64,000 nucleotides of DNA from Bradyrhizobium erythrophlei (GCF_900129425.1 NZ_LT670817.1:1-64000); one strand, 5' to 3'. Positions 32,146 through 43,821 are shown, numbered from the stretch's first letter. Translations and numbers: made by a program. Notes: generated by a model from the sequence alone, not told the origin.

Positions 32146-34521
32146 ATGAGTCAAGGCGCAGCTTCGCAAATTTCATCCGGCTCGGGCAAACAGGGCGTTG
32201 GAGCCTCGCTACGCCGCAATGAGGACGCGCGTTTTCTTGACGGCAAAGGCGAATATCTCGCTGACCTGCAGGTGCCGGGGATGGCGGAAGCCGTTTTTCT
32301 CCGCAGCCCCGTCGCGCACGGCAAAATCAGGTCGATCACAGTGCCGGAGGCTGCGCGGGGGCAGGTCTTCTTCGCTTCCGATATCGCCTTTACGAAGCCG
32401 ATCGTCGCCGTCAGCGCCGCCAAGGGGTTCAAGCCGTCGAACTATCCGGCGCTGACCTCCGACAAGGCGCGATTCGTCGGCGATCTCCTCGCGATCTGCA
32501 TCGCGCCGACGCGGGCGGAGGCCGAGGACATCGCCCAGTCATGTGTCGTCGATTTCGAGGAACTGCCGGCAATTTGGGATATCGACGTCGCATTGAAGCC
32601 TGACGCGCCGCGGGTTCACGACAGCTGGTCCGACAACGTCTACATCGAAACCCGGATCGCAACCGGCGATCTCGACGAGGTGCGTGCCCGTGCGGATATC
32701 ACGGTCCGCAAGAGCCTGCGCATGGGGCGCCACGCCGGCGTATCGATGGAAGGCCGCGGCGTTCTCGCGCATTACGACCGGCGTCTCGACGAACTGGTGG
32801 TCTACAGTTCGACGCAGTTTCCCCATGTCATCCGCACCATCCTGGCGGAGAGCCTCGGGATTTCCGAAAGCAAGCTGCGGGTAGTGGCCCCGGACGTCGG
32901 CGGCGGCTTCGGGCCGAAGAATAATTTCAATCCCGAGGAATTGGCGATCGCGGCGCTGTCGATGAAGCTTAACCGGCCGTTGCGCTGGATCGAGGACCGG
33001 CGCGAGCACCTGATTGCATCGCCTCACGCGCGCGAACACCGCTATGAGCTGACGGCTTACGCCGACAAAGACGGTCGTATCCTCGGTCTCGAGGCCGAAG
33101 TCGTGGTCGACGCAGGCGCTTATTCGGTCTGGCCGTGGACCGCCTCGATGGAAGCGGGCATGTCGGCGGGGATCATGACCGGCCCGTACGATATCCCGGT
33201 CTATCACGCCCGCGCGGTATCGGTCGCGACCAACAAGTCTCCGCTCGGGCCCTATCGCGGCGTGGGCCGCAGCGGCGCCTGCTTTGCAATCGAGACGCTG
33301 GTGGATGCCGTTGCGCGCGCGGTCGATCGCGAACCGGCGGACGTGCGGATCCTGAACATGGTGCCGCCGGAAGCCATGCCTTACAAATCAGCCACCCATA
33401 AATTGTATGACAGCGGCAACTATCCGGAATGCGCCAAACGGGCGCGCGATGCGGTCGGGCTTTCCGGGATTCGGATCCGGCAGTCGCGGCCCGAGCCGGA
33501 CGGCCGTCTGATCGGCTTCGGTATGGCGAGCTACACCGAGCAGTCCGCGCACGGCACGGCTGAGTGGGTGGCGCGCGGGCTGCCGGTCGTGTTCGGCTAT
33601 GAGCCCGCACTGGCTCGCTTCACGCCTGACGGCAAGCTCATCCTGTTCGTCGGGATCCAGAACCATGGCCAGGGGCTGGAAACGACGCTCGCGCAGGTCG
33701 CGAGCCAGGAGCTTGGGATCGCCGTCAAGGACGTCATCGTCAGGCATGGCGACAGTTCGCTGTCACCGTACGGGATGGGCACCTTCGCGTCGCGCAGCAT
33801 GACGATGTCGGGCGGGGCCGTGTCGGCGGCCTGCGTCATCCTGGCCGAGAAGATTACGCGCATCGGCGCGCATTTGCTGCAGGCGCCGAAAGAATCCGTC
33901 CGTCTTGCCGACGGCAAGGTCTATTTCGGCGAGCAAAGCGTTTCCTTCGCGGAAATAGGCCAGGCCGCGTACCTGCATCCGGAGCGCCTTCCCGTCGGCG
34001 AAGAGCCGGCATTGGAGGCAAGCGCCGTCTATCAGCCCGGACGCAGCACAGGCGCCTTCTCCTATGCGACGCATGCCTGCGTGCTGGCCGTCGACCCCGG
34101 GACCGGCCACGTCGAGGTGCTCGACTACGTCGTCTGCCACGATTGCGGGACCATGGTGAACCCGATGATCGTGGAAGGGCAGGTGGTCGGCGGCGTCGCG
34201 CAGGGGCTCGGCACGGCGCTGTACGAGGAGATTCCCTATGATGAAAACGGCCAGCCGCTGGCGTCAACGTTTCTCGACTACATGATACCCGGCGCGACCG
34301 AAGTCCCCGACGTCCGTGTGCTGCACATGGAGACTCCGTCGCCGCATACAAGGTTCGGCATCAAGGGCATGGGCGAAGGCGGCGCTATCGCACCGCCCGC
34401 GGCTGTCATCAATGCCATCAACGATGCGCTGAAGCCGCTTGGCGCGGAAGTCAGCCAGACTCCGGCGACCCCGGATCGCGTTCTGCGGGCGATCATCGCT
34501 GCAAAGGAGGCGCGGCCATGA
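32146..34521 (+). CDS. Mo-hydroxylase large subunit (xanthine dehydrogenase family)
   Basis: A 791-residue molybdopterin-cytosine-dinucleotide-binding large subunit. Visible blocks are GASLRRNEDARFLDGKGEYL, VAPDVGGGFGPKNNFNPEEL, NKSPLGPYRGVGRSGACFAI, GIQNHGQGLETTLAQV, and the C-terminal GIKGMGEGGAIAPPAAVINA with the catalytic Glu. The VAYRCSFR loop of true form I CO dehydrogenase is absent (GPYRGVGR there), so CO is not the substrate. These enzymes hydroxylate a carbon of an N-heterocycle, purine or aldehyde with water as oxygen donor. I start at ATG 32146. First gene of a probable eight-gene operon. Confidence 0.92.
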   Translation: MSQGAASQISSGSGKQGVGASLRRNEDARFLDGKGEYLADLQVPGMAEAVFLRSPVAHGKIRSITVPEAARGQVFFASDIAFTKPIVAVSAAKGFKPSNYPALTSDKARFVGDLLAICIAPTRAEAEDIAQSCVVDFEELPAIWDIDVALKPDAPRVHDSWSDNVYIETRIATGDLDEVRARADITVRKSLRMGRHAGVSMEGRGVLAHYDRRLDELVVYSSTQFPHVIRTILAESLGISESKLRVVAPDVGGGFGPKNNFNPEELAIAALSMKLNRPLRWIEDRREHLIASPHAREHRYELTAYADKDGRILGLEAEVVVDAGAYSVWPWTASMEAGMSAGIMTGPYDIPVYHARAVSVATNKSPLGPYRGVGRSGACFAIETLVDAVARAVDREPADVRILNMVPPEAMPYKSATHKLYDSGNYPECAKRARDAVGLSGIRIRQSRPEPDGRLIGFGMASYTEQSAHGTAEWVARGLPVVFGYEPALARFTPDGKLILFVGIQNHGQGLETTLAQVASQELGIAVKDVIVRHGDSSLSPYGMGTFASRSMTMSGGAVSAACVILAEKITRIGAHLLQAPKESVRLADGKVYFGEQSVSFAEIGQAAYLHPERLPVGEEPALEASAVYQPGRSTGAFSYATHACVLAVDPGTGHVEVLDYVVCHDCGTMVNPMIVEGQVVGGVAQGLGTALYEEIPYDENGQPLASTFLDYMIPGATEVPDVRVLHMETPSPHTRFGIKGMGEGGAIAPPAAVINAINDALKPLGAEVSQTPATPDRVLRAIIAAKEARP

Positions 34522-35348
34522 AACCGGCGCCCTTTGCCTATCACCGTGCGACCTCGATCGACGACGCCATCGCTCACCTCAAAGCAGGCGACGCGATCGT
34601 GCGGCCGCTTGCCGGCGGGCAATCGCTGGTGCCGATGCTCAACCTGCGCTTGGCGCCGGTCGACAAACTGGTTGATCTGACGCGCGTCGCCGCACTGAGG
34701 CAAACCGAAGAACGGCCGGATTGCATCCGCTACGGCGCATTGGTGACGCATGCGGCGTTTGAAGATCGCCGGGTTCCGGATGCCAGCAACGGCCTGATGC
34801 CGTTCGTCGGATCGCAGATCGCCTATCGCGCGGTGCGCACGCGCGGCACGATCGGCGGAGCGATTGCGCTGGCCGATCCCGCGGCGGACTGGCTGACCAC
34901 GATCATCGCGCTCGAAGCCGAGATCGCGCTGGCCGGTCCCAACGGGCGGCGCACGATGCCGGGCACGGATTTTGCTATCGGTCCTTACATGACCGCCATC
35001 GGCGACGCCGAACTCATCGAAGCCATCATCGTGCCGCGCCGCCCGAACACCGAGCGCTGGGGCCACTACAAGGTGACGCGCAAGACAGGCGAATACGCGG
35101 AGTCGATGGCGATTGCGCTGATCGACAAGGCGCTCGGCAAGGCGCGGCTCGTCGTCGGTGCGACCGATGGCGCCCCCCTTGTGCTTGCCAGATCGTCGCG
35201 CGAGATCGCGGCCGGCACTTCCGGTGACAGCCTTGCTGCCGTGATCCGGGCGGAACTCGCCGAAAGCGGGCGCGATTTTTCACCCGGGAAGCTTCTGCTC
35301 CATAGTTCAGCGGCCATCCGCGCCGTCGCGAATTCGGAAAAACGATGA
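34518..35348 (+). CDS. Mo-hydroxylase FAD-binding subunit
   Basis: The 276-residue medium subunit (CoxM/CutM type). The FAD-binding segments AGGQSLVPMLNLRLAPVDKL and TRGTIGGAIALADPAADWL are intact, and the C-terminal CO_deh_flav_C part follows (HYKVTRKTGEYAESMAIALI). It passes electrons from the 2Fe-2S subunit to an acceptor. It overlaps the large-subunit gene by four bases (ATGA), and the small-subunit gene overlaps it by four, so the three subunits are translationally coupled. Confidence 0.93.
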   Translation: MKPAPFAYHRATSIDDAIAHLKAGDAIVRPLAGGQSLVPMLNLRLAPVDKLVDLTRVAALRQTEERPDCIRYGALVTHAAFEDRRVPDASNGLMPFVGSQIAYRAVRTRGTIGGAIALADPAADWLTTIIALEAEIALAGPNGRRTMPGTDFAIGPYMTAIGDAELIEAIIVPRRPNTERWGHYKVTRKTGEYAESMAIALIDKALGKARLVVGATDGAPLVLARSSREIAAGTSGDSLAAVIRAELAESGRDFSPGKLLLHSSAAIRAVANSEKR

Positions 35349-35842
35349 AGACCTCGATATCAGCCGTCATCAACGGCAAGCCGCTTCAGTCCTCGGTCGA
35401 GCCCCGTACCAGCCTCGCGGATCTGCTGCGCGAGGAACTGCGGCTGACCGCGACGCATCTCGGCTGCGAGCAGGGCGTCTGCGGCGCCTGCACCGTGCTT
35501 ATCGACGGTCAGCCGGCGCGGTCGTGCATCACGCTCGCGGTCGGCATCGACGGTTCGGATATCCGCACGCTCGAAGGCCTCGATCAGGATCCGTTGATGC
35601 TGGTGCTGAAGGCCGCGTTCCATGACAAGCATGGACTGCAATGCGGCTTCTGTACGCCGGGCATGCTGATCAGTGCGTGGGATCTGCTGCGGCGGAAACC
35701 CCATCTCGGCGAAGCCGAAATCCGCATCGCGATCAGCGGCAATTTGTGCCGCTGCACCGGCTATCAGGGCATCGTCCGCTCGATCAAGGCCGCCGGAGAA
35801 AAATGGGCGGCCCGGACGGCGCCGGCGCAGGAACAAGTCTGA
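35345..35842 (+). CDS. Mo-hydroxylase 2Fe-2S subunit
   Basis: The 165-residue small subunit (CoxS/CutS type). The plant-ferredoxin-like cluster ligands are CEQGVCGACTVLIDGQPARS followed by Cys; the second cluster ligands are CGFCTPGM and GNLCRCTGYQGI. All eight cysteines are present. It overlaps both neighbours by four bases upstream and one base downstream. Confidence 0.95.
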   Translation: MKTSISAVINGKPLQSSVEPRTSLADLLREELRLTATHLGCEQGVCGACTVLIDGQPARSCITLAVGIDGSDIRTLEGLDQDPLMLVLKAAFHDKHGLQCGFCTPGMLISAWDLLRRKPHLGEAEIRIAISGNLCRCTGYQGIVRSIKAAGEKWAARTAPAQEQV

Positions 35843-36420
35843 TGAAGATAGAGAAGAGTTTCGAACTGCAACACCCGCGCGAGTTCGTCTGGAGCCGGAT
35901 GAACGACGTGCATTTCGTCGCGCAATGCCTTCCGGGCGCTTCGATCGTGGAGGATCTCGGCGATCATCGATACAAGGGCCGTATGTCGGTGAAAGTCGGG
36001 CCGATGGCCGCCGCATTCGACGGCGAAATCGCCATCGAGAGCCGGCCGCAGGAGTGGACCGCAATTGTCTCCGGCAAAGGCGCCGATGCGCGTTCCAGTT
36101 CGCGCGCTACGGGAGCGATGACCTATCGGCTGGGGGAGGGGCGCGCGCCCGGTGCGACCCGAGTGGAAGTCGCCTCCGACATCAACCTGGCGGGACCGCT
36201 GGCGCAATTTAGCAAGGGCGCGGTGATGCAGGAAGTCGCCAACCGCATCACCGCCGAGTTCGTCAGGAATTTCGAACAGGCGTTGTCCGCTTCTCCCGCT
36301 GCGGCGGAGGCCGGCGCTTCCGAATCCAGGGCATCGAACCAGCCGCTCGACGCCGGAAACCTTTTCTGGTCGATCTTGCGCGACCGCTTCCTTGCCCTGT
36401 TCCGAAAGCGTTCCGGCTGA
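35842..36420 (+). CDS. CoxG-like SRPBCC protein
   Basis: A 192-residue protein of the CoxG family (SRPBCC fold). MKIEKSFELQHPREFVWSRM, VAQCLPGASIVEDLGDHRYK, MSVKVGPMAAAFDGEIAIE and ASDINLAGPLAQFSKGA are standard. CoxG proteins are found with Mo-hydroxylases and help membrane attachment or maturation. The start shares one base with the previous stop (TGATG). The C-terminal 40 residues are hydrophobic-basic (LFWSILRDRFLALFRKRSG), perhaps a membrane anchor. Confidence 0.88.
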   Translation: MKIEKSFELQHPREFVWSRMNDVHFVAQCLPGASIVEDLGDHRYKGRMSVKVGPMAAAFDGEIAIESRPQEWTAIVSGKGADARSSSRATGAMTYRLGEGRAPGATRVEVASDINLAGPLAQFSKGAVMQEVANRITAEFVRNFEQALSASPAAAEAGASESRASNQPLDAGNLFWSILRDRFLALFRKRSG

Positions 36421-36472
36421 GGTCCCAGCCCGACATCCATTTTCAAATGCAACCTGAAAGCAGGAGAAGGTC

Positions 36473-37606
36473 ATGACAGTACGCAAAAGCTTGCCGATCG
36501 GCATCCTCGGTTTATCCCTCATCGCAGCCGGCGCGAACGCCGAGGAAGCCATCAAGATCGGCCTGATCCAGCCGCTGACCGGATCTGTGGCCTATAACGG
36601 CACGACCGACGTCAATGGCTCCAAGCTGGCGCTTGACGAAATCAACGCCAAAGGCGGCGTGCTCGGCAAAAAGGTTGAGCTAGTCATCGAGGACGGACAG
36701 TGCCGTCCGGCGAATTCGGTCAACGCGGCGGAAAAGCTCATTCAGCGCGACAAGGTTGTCGCGATCTCCGGCGCCTTCTGCAGTTCCTCGACGCTGGCCG
36801 TGATGCCGGTCGTCGCCAATTACAAGCTGCCGCTGATCACCGGCGTCTCTTCCAGCGCGGAACTGACCGAGAAGGGCAATCCGTGGTTCTTCCGGGCGAC
36901 CGAGACCGACGCCTTGCTGGCCAAGTCCTTCTCCAAGATCCTTTATGACCAGTTGAAGCTGCGCAAGGTGGCCTATATCGGCGTCAACGACGACTTCGGC
37001 CGCGGCGGCGTGGCGGAGTTCGAGAAGCAGATGACGGCGCTCGGCGCGACTACCGTCATGAAGGAATATTTCGAGCACGGCACGTCTGACTTCTATACGC
37101 TGCTGACCAAGCTGCGCTCGTCGGGAGCCGACGGCGTCTTCGTCGCCGCTGAAACCCAGGATGGCTCGACCCTCGTCAAGCAAAAGGCCGAGCTTGGTTT
37201 GACGATCAAGGTGTTCGGCGTCGGCTCCTGGGCGACGCCGGATTTCATCAAGCTGACCGGCGACTCATCCGAAGGCATTTACGCCGCGGTTCCCTATGCT
37301 TCGACGATGACGACACCGAAAAACAAGGCGTTCGTCACCGCCTATACCGCGCGTTACGGCGAAGCCCCCGGTAAATATTCGGCGGCCGGCTACAACGCGG
37401 TCAACATTCTGGTCGATGCGATCAACCGCGCCGGGTCGACAGACCCCGAGAAGCTGCGCGATGCGCTCAGCAAGACGAACTATGAAGGTCCGAACGGTCA
37501 TTTCGAGTTCGACAGCAAGGGCCAGGCAAGCGGCTTCACGGTTGTTCTGGTTCAACTGCTGAAGGGTGTTCCCACCGTGGCGGCCAGCACGACCATCGAA
37601 CGCTGA
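36473..37606 (+). CDS. Liv-type ABC transporter substrate-binding protein
   Basis: A 377-residue periplasmic binding protein of the LivK/Leu-Ile-Val family, with a signal peptide (about 1-23, ending GANAEEAIK). KIGLIQPLTGSVAYNG, ELVIEDGQCRPANSVNAAEK, ISGAFCSSSTLAVMPV, and YSAAGYNAVNILVDAINRAG are clear. Members bind branched-chain amino acids or aromatic acids. Because it follows the CoxG gene by 52 bp in the same direction, it is probably made to take up the Mo-hydroxylase substrate. Confidence 0.93.
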   Translation: MTVRKSLPIGILGLSLIAAGANAEEAIKIGLIQPLTGSVAYNGTTDVNGSKLALDEINAKGGVLGKKVELVIEDGQCRPANSVNAAEKLIQRDKVVAISGAFCSSSTLAVMPVVANYKLPLITGVSSSAELTEKGNPWFFRATETDALLAKSFSKILYDQLKLRKVAYIGVNDDFGRGGVAEFEKQMTALGATTVMKEYFEHGTSDFYTLLTKLRSSGADGVFVAAETQDGSTLVKQKAELGLTIKVFGVGSWATPDFIKLTGDSSEGIYAAVPYASTMTTPKNKAFVTAYTARYGEAPGKYSAAGYNAVNILVDAINRAGSTDPEKLRDALSKTNYEGPNGHFEFDSKGQASGFTVVLVQLLKGVPTVAASTTIER

Positions 37607-37679
37607 CAATGCTCTGCGGAGGCGGCGCCTGACGCCTCCGCCTATTCCTTTCGCGACACCGGAACTTTGTGAGAGAAAG

Positions 37680-38552
37680 ATGGATCTGTTTCTTCAGCTC
37701 CTCGCCAATGGCTTGGTCATAGGGACATTCTATGCGCTCTCCGCCCTCGGCCTGACGCTGGTGTTCGGCCTCATGCGCGTGGTGAATTTCGCTCATGGCG
37801 AGCTTTACGTGGTGGGTGGACTACTGGGATGGGCCTTGACCGACCTTGTCGGGCTCAATTTCTTTCTGACGCTGGCCGTCGTCATCGTCTGTCTCGCGGT
37901 CGGCGGCTATCTGATCGACCGGCTGCTGATGGCGCGGGTGCGCGGGCAGGGCGAGGAACCGACCATCCTGCTGACGATCGGCCTGTCGATCTTCCTGACC
38001 AACACCGCGCTGCTGATCGTCGGCACGGCGCCGCAAAAGGTCGTCTCTCCATTTGCGAACAAGCCGTTGTTCTTCGGCCCCGTCGTCATCACGCAGTCGC
38101 GGCTGGTGCTGGTGGCGATTTCCGCCGCCGTCATTCTCGTCGCTCATCTCCTGATTCAACGAACCAGGCTCGGCCGCTCGATGCGCGCCACGTTCCAGGA
38201 TTCCACGGCCGCGCAGCTTGCCGGCATTCGCACCAGCCATGTCTACGGCTTCACCTTCGCGCTGGGGGCAGCGCTTGCCGGTGCTGCCGGAATGCTGCTG
38301 AGTTCGATCTATGTCGCGCAGGCCACCATCGGTGATGTCGTCAGCCTGAAGGCGTTCGTGGTCGTCATCCTCGGCGGAATGGGGAGTTTTGCGGGCGCCA
38401 TTGTCGGCGGGCTTATTCTCGGAATATCGGAGGCCTTCTGGGGCGGTTACATGTCGAGCGGATATGTGGATGCGATCGGCTTCGGGCTGGTCATTGCGAT
38501 GCTGCTGGTGCGTCCCTACGGCCTGTTCGGCAAGACTGCCGAGCGCGCGTGA
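37680..38552 (+). CDS. livH: Liv-type ABC permease (LivH)
   Basis: A 290-residue inner-membrane permease. It opens MDLFLQLLANGLVIGTFYAL with GLTLVFGLMRVVNFAHGELY, the LivH signature, and ends with the conserved VVILGGMGSFAGAIVGGLIL loop that contacts the ATPase. I start at ATG 37680 after GAGAGAAAG; the upstream frame lies in the gap after the binding-protein gene. It shares one base with the next gene. Confidence 0.93.
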   Translation: MDLFLQLLANGLVIGTFYALSALGLTLVFGLMRVVNFAHGELYVVGGLLGWALTDLVGLNFFLTLAVVIVCLAVGGYLIDRLLMARVRGQGEEPTILLTIGLSIFLTNTALLIVGTAPQKVVSPFANKPLFFGPVVITQSRLVLVAISAAVILVAHLLIQRTRLGRSMRATFQDSTAAQLAGIRTSHVYGFTFALGAALAGAAGMLLSSIYVAQATIGDVVSLKAFVVVILGGMGSFAGAIVGGLILGISEAFWGGYMSSGYVDAIGFGLVIAMLLVRPYGLFGKTAERA

Positions 38553-39511
38553 TGATATTCGAGCGCAATATTCTGCTAGCGATGCTGGTGGCCGCACTCG
38601 TGGCGCCGCTATTGTTCCAAAATCAATACGCTTTGCATATCGGCGTGCTCATCATGTTTTCGGTGATGCTGGCAACGAGCTTCAATCTCATCGTCGGCTA
38701 TGTCGGGGAATTCCCTCTCGGCCATACCGCATTTCTTGGTGTCGGCGCCTATACCGTCGCTTTGCTCTCGACCCGGCTCGCGCTGCCCTTCCATGTCGCT
38801 GAACTCGCCGCGCCATTTGTGGCCGCGCTGTTCGGGCTCGTCATCGGAGCGATCACGCTGCGGCTGCGCGGGCCGTTCTTCGTGATTGTGACGCTGTGCT
38901 TCGCGGAGGTGCTGCGGCTGGTCGCCAACAACTGGATCGGCCTGACCAACGGCCCGATGGGAATTTCCGGCATCGAAAAGCCGGCATGGGCCATCGCCGG
39001 CGACGCGCTGCAGCAGAAGATGGCCTATTACTATGTCGGCGTTCTGCTGGCTGCCGTCTCCCTGTTCGTGTCCTATCGCTTTGTCTATTCGAATATCGGC
39101 CGGGCCGCTGTCGCGGTTCGGGAGAATCGTTTCGTCGCCCAGTCAATCGGCATTTCGCCGTTCTATCTCGGGCTGGTCACGTTCGTGCTGGCGGCCGGCA
39201 TCGCGGGGCTGGCCGGTGGCTTCTACGCCAATTATGTCTCCTTTGTCGGGCCGGAGGTGTTCGGCTTTTCCTTCATGATCTCCATGATCATCATGGTGCT
39301 TGCCGGAGGCAAGGGGACGCTGATTGGTCCGGTCGTCGGTGCCGTCATTGTCGTGCTGCTGGAAGAGTACCTCCGCGATTTCAAGGAGCTGCGCTTTTCG
39401 ATTTTCGGCCTGACCGTGATGGCCGTGGTGTTGTTCCTGCCGCGCGGCATCATGGGATTCATCACCCGGCGATACGAGACGTACAGCCGCGGAGCCGCTC
39501 GCGATGCTTGA
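38552..39511 (+). CDS. livM: Liv-type ABC permease (LivM)
   Basis: A 319-residue second permease. GEFPLGHTAFLGVGAYTVAL and the coupling loop MIIMVLAGGKGTLIGPVVGA are the LivM hallmarks, with about nine to ten hydrophobic helices. ATG 38552 overlaps the LivH stop by one base (a GTG one codon earlier is possible). The ATPase gene starts inside its last codons. Confidence 0.93.
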   Translation: MIFERNILLAMLVAALVAPLLFQNQYALHIGVLIMFSVMLATSFNLIVGYVGEFPLGHTAFLGVGAYTVALLSTRLALPFHVAELAAPFVAALFGLVIGAITLRLRGPFFVIVTLCFAEVLRLVANNWIGLTNGPMGISGIEKPAWAIAGDALQQKMAYYYVGVLLAAVSLFVSYRFVYSNIGRAAVAVRENRFVAQSIGISPFYLGLVTFVLAAGIAGLAGGFYANYVSFVGPEVFGFSFMISMIIMVLAGGKGTLIGPVVGAVIVVLLEEYLRDFKELRFSIFGLTVMAVVLFLPRGIMGFITRRYETYSRGAARDA

Positions 39512-40265
39512 GATCGACAACGTCTCGAAGCGGTTCGGCGGGTTGCTGGCGCTGTCGGATATCAGTTTCGGCGTGGGTGCCGGCGAGATCGTCAGCCTGA
39601 TCGGACCCAACGGAGCGGGCAAGACGACATGCCTCAATCTTATCACCGGCTTCTTCCGGCCGTCGGCAGGAAAGGTGATTTATCGAAACGACGACATTAC
39701 CGGGCAGGCGCCCTACGCGATTGCACAGACCGGCCTGATACGGACTTTTCAGAAGACCAATGTGCTGAAGGGTCTTACCGTATTCGGTAACGTGCTGACG
39801 GCCCGTCATCGACATGGCGAGACTTCGCTGCTGCGCACGCTCTTTCCGGGCCGCGCGCAGCGCGGACGCGAGCGCCAGCTGCGCGACGAGGCGGCGGCCA
39901 TCGTCGAACAGGTCGGCCTCGGCGATCGCATGAACGTGGAAGCCGATTCGCTTTCGTGCGGCGAACTGCGGCTGCTGGAACTTGCCGTCGCGCTCGGCGC
40001 CGGCCCGCAACTGCTGATGCTGGATGAGCCGGCGGCGGGCCTGAACACCGAGGAAGCCAACCGGCTCGGCGCCGTGCTCAAGACGCTGATCGGGAATGGC
40101 GTCGAAGCCATCCTGCTGGTCGAACACAATATGGCGCTGGTGATGGAAATCTCCCACCGCGTCGTCGTCCTCAACTTCGGGCGCAAAATCGCCGAAGGCA
40201 CGCCGGACGACATTCGCAATAACACCGACGTCATTGAAGCCTATCTCGGCAAACCCGCAGCATGA
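39504..40265 (+). CDS. livG: Liv-type ABC ATPase (LivG)
   Basis: A 253-residue ATPase. Walker A is GPNGAGKTTCLN, the LivG Q-loop region is RTFQKTNVLKGLTV, and Walker B is LLMLDEPAAGLNTEEA. The ABC signature reads LSCGELRLLE, with Cys in place of the first Gly of LSGGE, which is unusual. The gene overlaps livM by eight bases and livF by four. Confidence 0.93.
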   Translation: MLEIDNVSKRFGGLLALSDISFGVGAGEIVSLIGPNGAGKTTCLNLITGFFRPSAGKVIYRNDDITGQAPYAIAQTGLIRTFQKTNVLKGLTVFGNVLTARHRHGETSLLRTLFPGRAQRGRERQLRDEAAAIVEQVGLGDRMNVEADSLSCGELRLLELAVALGAGPQLLMLDEPAAGLNTEEANRLGAVLKTLIGNGVEAILLVEHNMALVMEISHRVVVLNFGRKIAEGTPDDIRNNTDVIEAYLGKPAA

Positions 40266-40984
40266 GCAGCATCGACCCCATTCTCGAATTGCGAGGCGTG
40301 GACGCCTCCTATGGCAAGGTGCGCGCGTTGCACGGGGTCAGCTTGAGGGTCGAGCCCGGCGAGGTCATTGCGCTGATCGGCGCCAATGGCGCCGGCAAGA
40401 GCACGACGCTGCGCGTGATGTCGGGCTTGATCACGGCTTCGGCGGGTGAAGTTCTGCTGGATGGCGCCGCGATCACCCGGCACCGGCCGGACATGATCGT
40501 GCGAAGCGGCATCGCGCATTGCCCCGAGGAGCGCCGGATCTGGCCTGAACTGACCGTGCACGAAAACCTCGCGCTCGGCGCTTATATCTGCAGCGATCGC
40601 TCCGAGGTGAAGCGGCGGATGGAAGGAGTGTTGCAGCGGTTTCCGCGGTTGCGCGAGCGCAGCCTGCAATTGGCCGGTACCCTTTCCGGAGGCGAACAGC
40701 AGATGCTCGCCATCGGCCGGGCGCTGATGTCGGCGCCGCGCATCCTGCTGCTCGACGAACCGAGCCTGGGCCTCAGTCCGCTGATCATGCAGGAAGTGCT
40801 GGCGGTGGTGCGGCAGCTGCGAGATCAGGGCATCACGATCGTGCTGGTCGAGCAGAACGTGCACAACGCGCTTTCGGTCGCGAACCGGGCTTATGTGTTT
40901 ACCACGGGGCGGATCGTTGCCGAGGACAGCGCCGCGGGACTGCTCAAGAATCCGGATCTGCTGCGCGCCTATCTCGGCGGCTAA
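40262..40984 (+). CDS. livF: Liv-type ABC ATPase (LivF)
   Basis: A 240-residue ATPase. Walker A GANGAGKSTTLR, signature LSGGEQQMLAIGRAL, Walker B ILLLDEPSLGLSPLI and the switch His region VLVEQNVHNALSVANRAYV are all normal, and the typical CPEERRIWPELTVHENLALG segment is present. Last gene of the operon that starts at 32146. About 280 bp follow with nothing recognisable before tex. Confidence 0.95.
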   Translation: MSSIDPILELRGVDASYGKVRALHGVSLRVEPGEVIALIGANGAGKSTTLRVMSGLITASAGEVLLDGAAITRHRPDMIVRSGIAHCPEERRIWPELTVHENLALGAYICSDRSEVKRRMEGVLQRFPRLRERSLQLAGTLSGGEQQMLAIGRALMSAPRILLLDEPSLGLSPLIMQEVLAVVRQLRDQGITIVLVEQNVHNALSVANRAYVFTTGRIVAEDSAAGLLKNPDLLRAYLGG

Positions 40985-41265
40985 CGCAGCGCTTTTGGCG
41001 CTCGGAAAATCGAGTCCGCAGATTGACGTGAGCGCTGCGGGACGGAGCATTCTTCCACGGGTTCCAGCGCCGATCCGGCCTTATCGCCTCGCGTGAGGCC
41101 TGCGAGCTGTTCCGTACAAAAACGGATCGCCTCGAAGGCGAACCGAGACCATCCACAGATCAATTTGTTTGGCGCCGAGGGTTGATGAACCAATCGGCCA
41201 TGGTCCATAACCGTCGCCCCGCGGCCGGCGATTCAGTCGCCGTGGCGGCTTGAGAAAGATTGCGC

Positions 41266-43608
<2,343 letters not shown>

Positions 43609-43643
43609 AGCAAGATGGTTTTAATTTGAATCGGTGTCCTTCA

Positions 43644-43763
43644 CCTCTCCCCAGCGGGGAGAGGTCGATTTGCGTAGCAAATCGGGTGAGGGGGCGCTGC
43701 ATCAACGATAGACCGTAACCCCTCACCCGGCGCTACGCGCCGACCTCTCCCTATGGGAGAGGT
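43644..43763. repeat. Composite palindromic repeat (REP-like)
   Basis: Five stems in 120 bp: CCTCTCCCC/GGGGAGAGG with loop AGC; GATTTGC/GCAAATC with loop GTA; GGGTGAGGGG (43684-43693) pairing with CCCCTCACCC (43719-43728); GGCGC/GCGCC; and CCTCTCCC/GGGAGAGG with loop TAT. The two ends are also complementary to each other. It lies between converging genes and may act as a terminator; the layout matches repeats seen in many rhizobial genomes. Confidence 0.82.
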
Positions 43764-43786
43764 AAAATTTCCGCTGCGTCGCGCGC

Positions 43787-43812
43787 GTCTCGAAGGATGA
43801 TGCACCACACTG
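43787..43812. repeat. Partial copy of a second dispersed repeat
   Basis: The stretch around GTCTCGAAGGATGATG (43787-43802), continuing CACCACACTGG, matches the right end of the hairpin element at 51979-52064 (GTCTCGAAGGATGATG, 52057-52072). It appears to be a truncated copy. Confidence 0.6.
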
Positions 43813-43821
43813 GAGAACACT

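Noticed and set aside
32146..36420. CO dehydrogenase (form I) operon
   Set aside because: The active-site loop VAYRCSFR is missing in the large subunit; gene order large-medium-small also differs from coxMSL.
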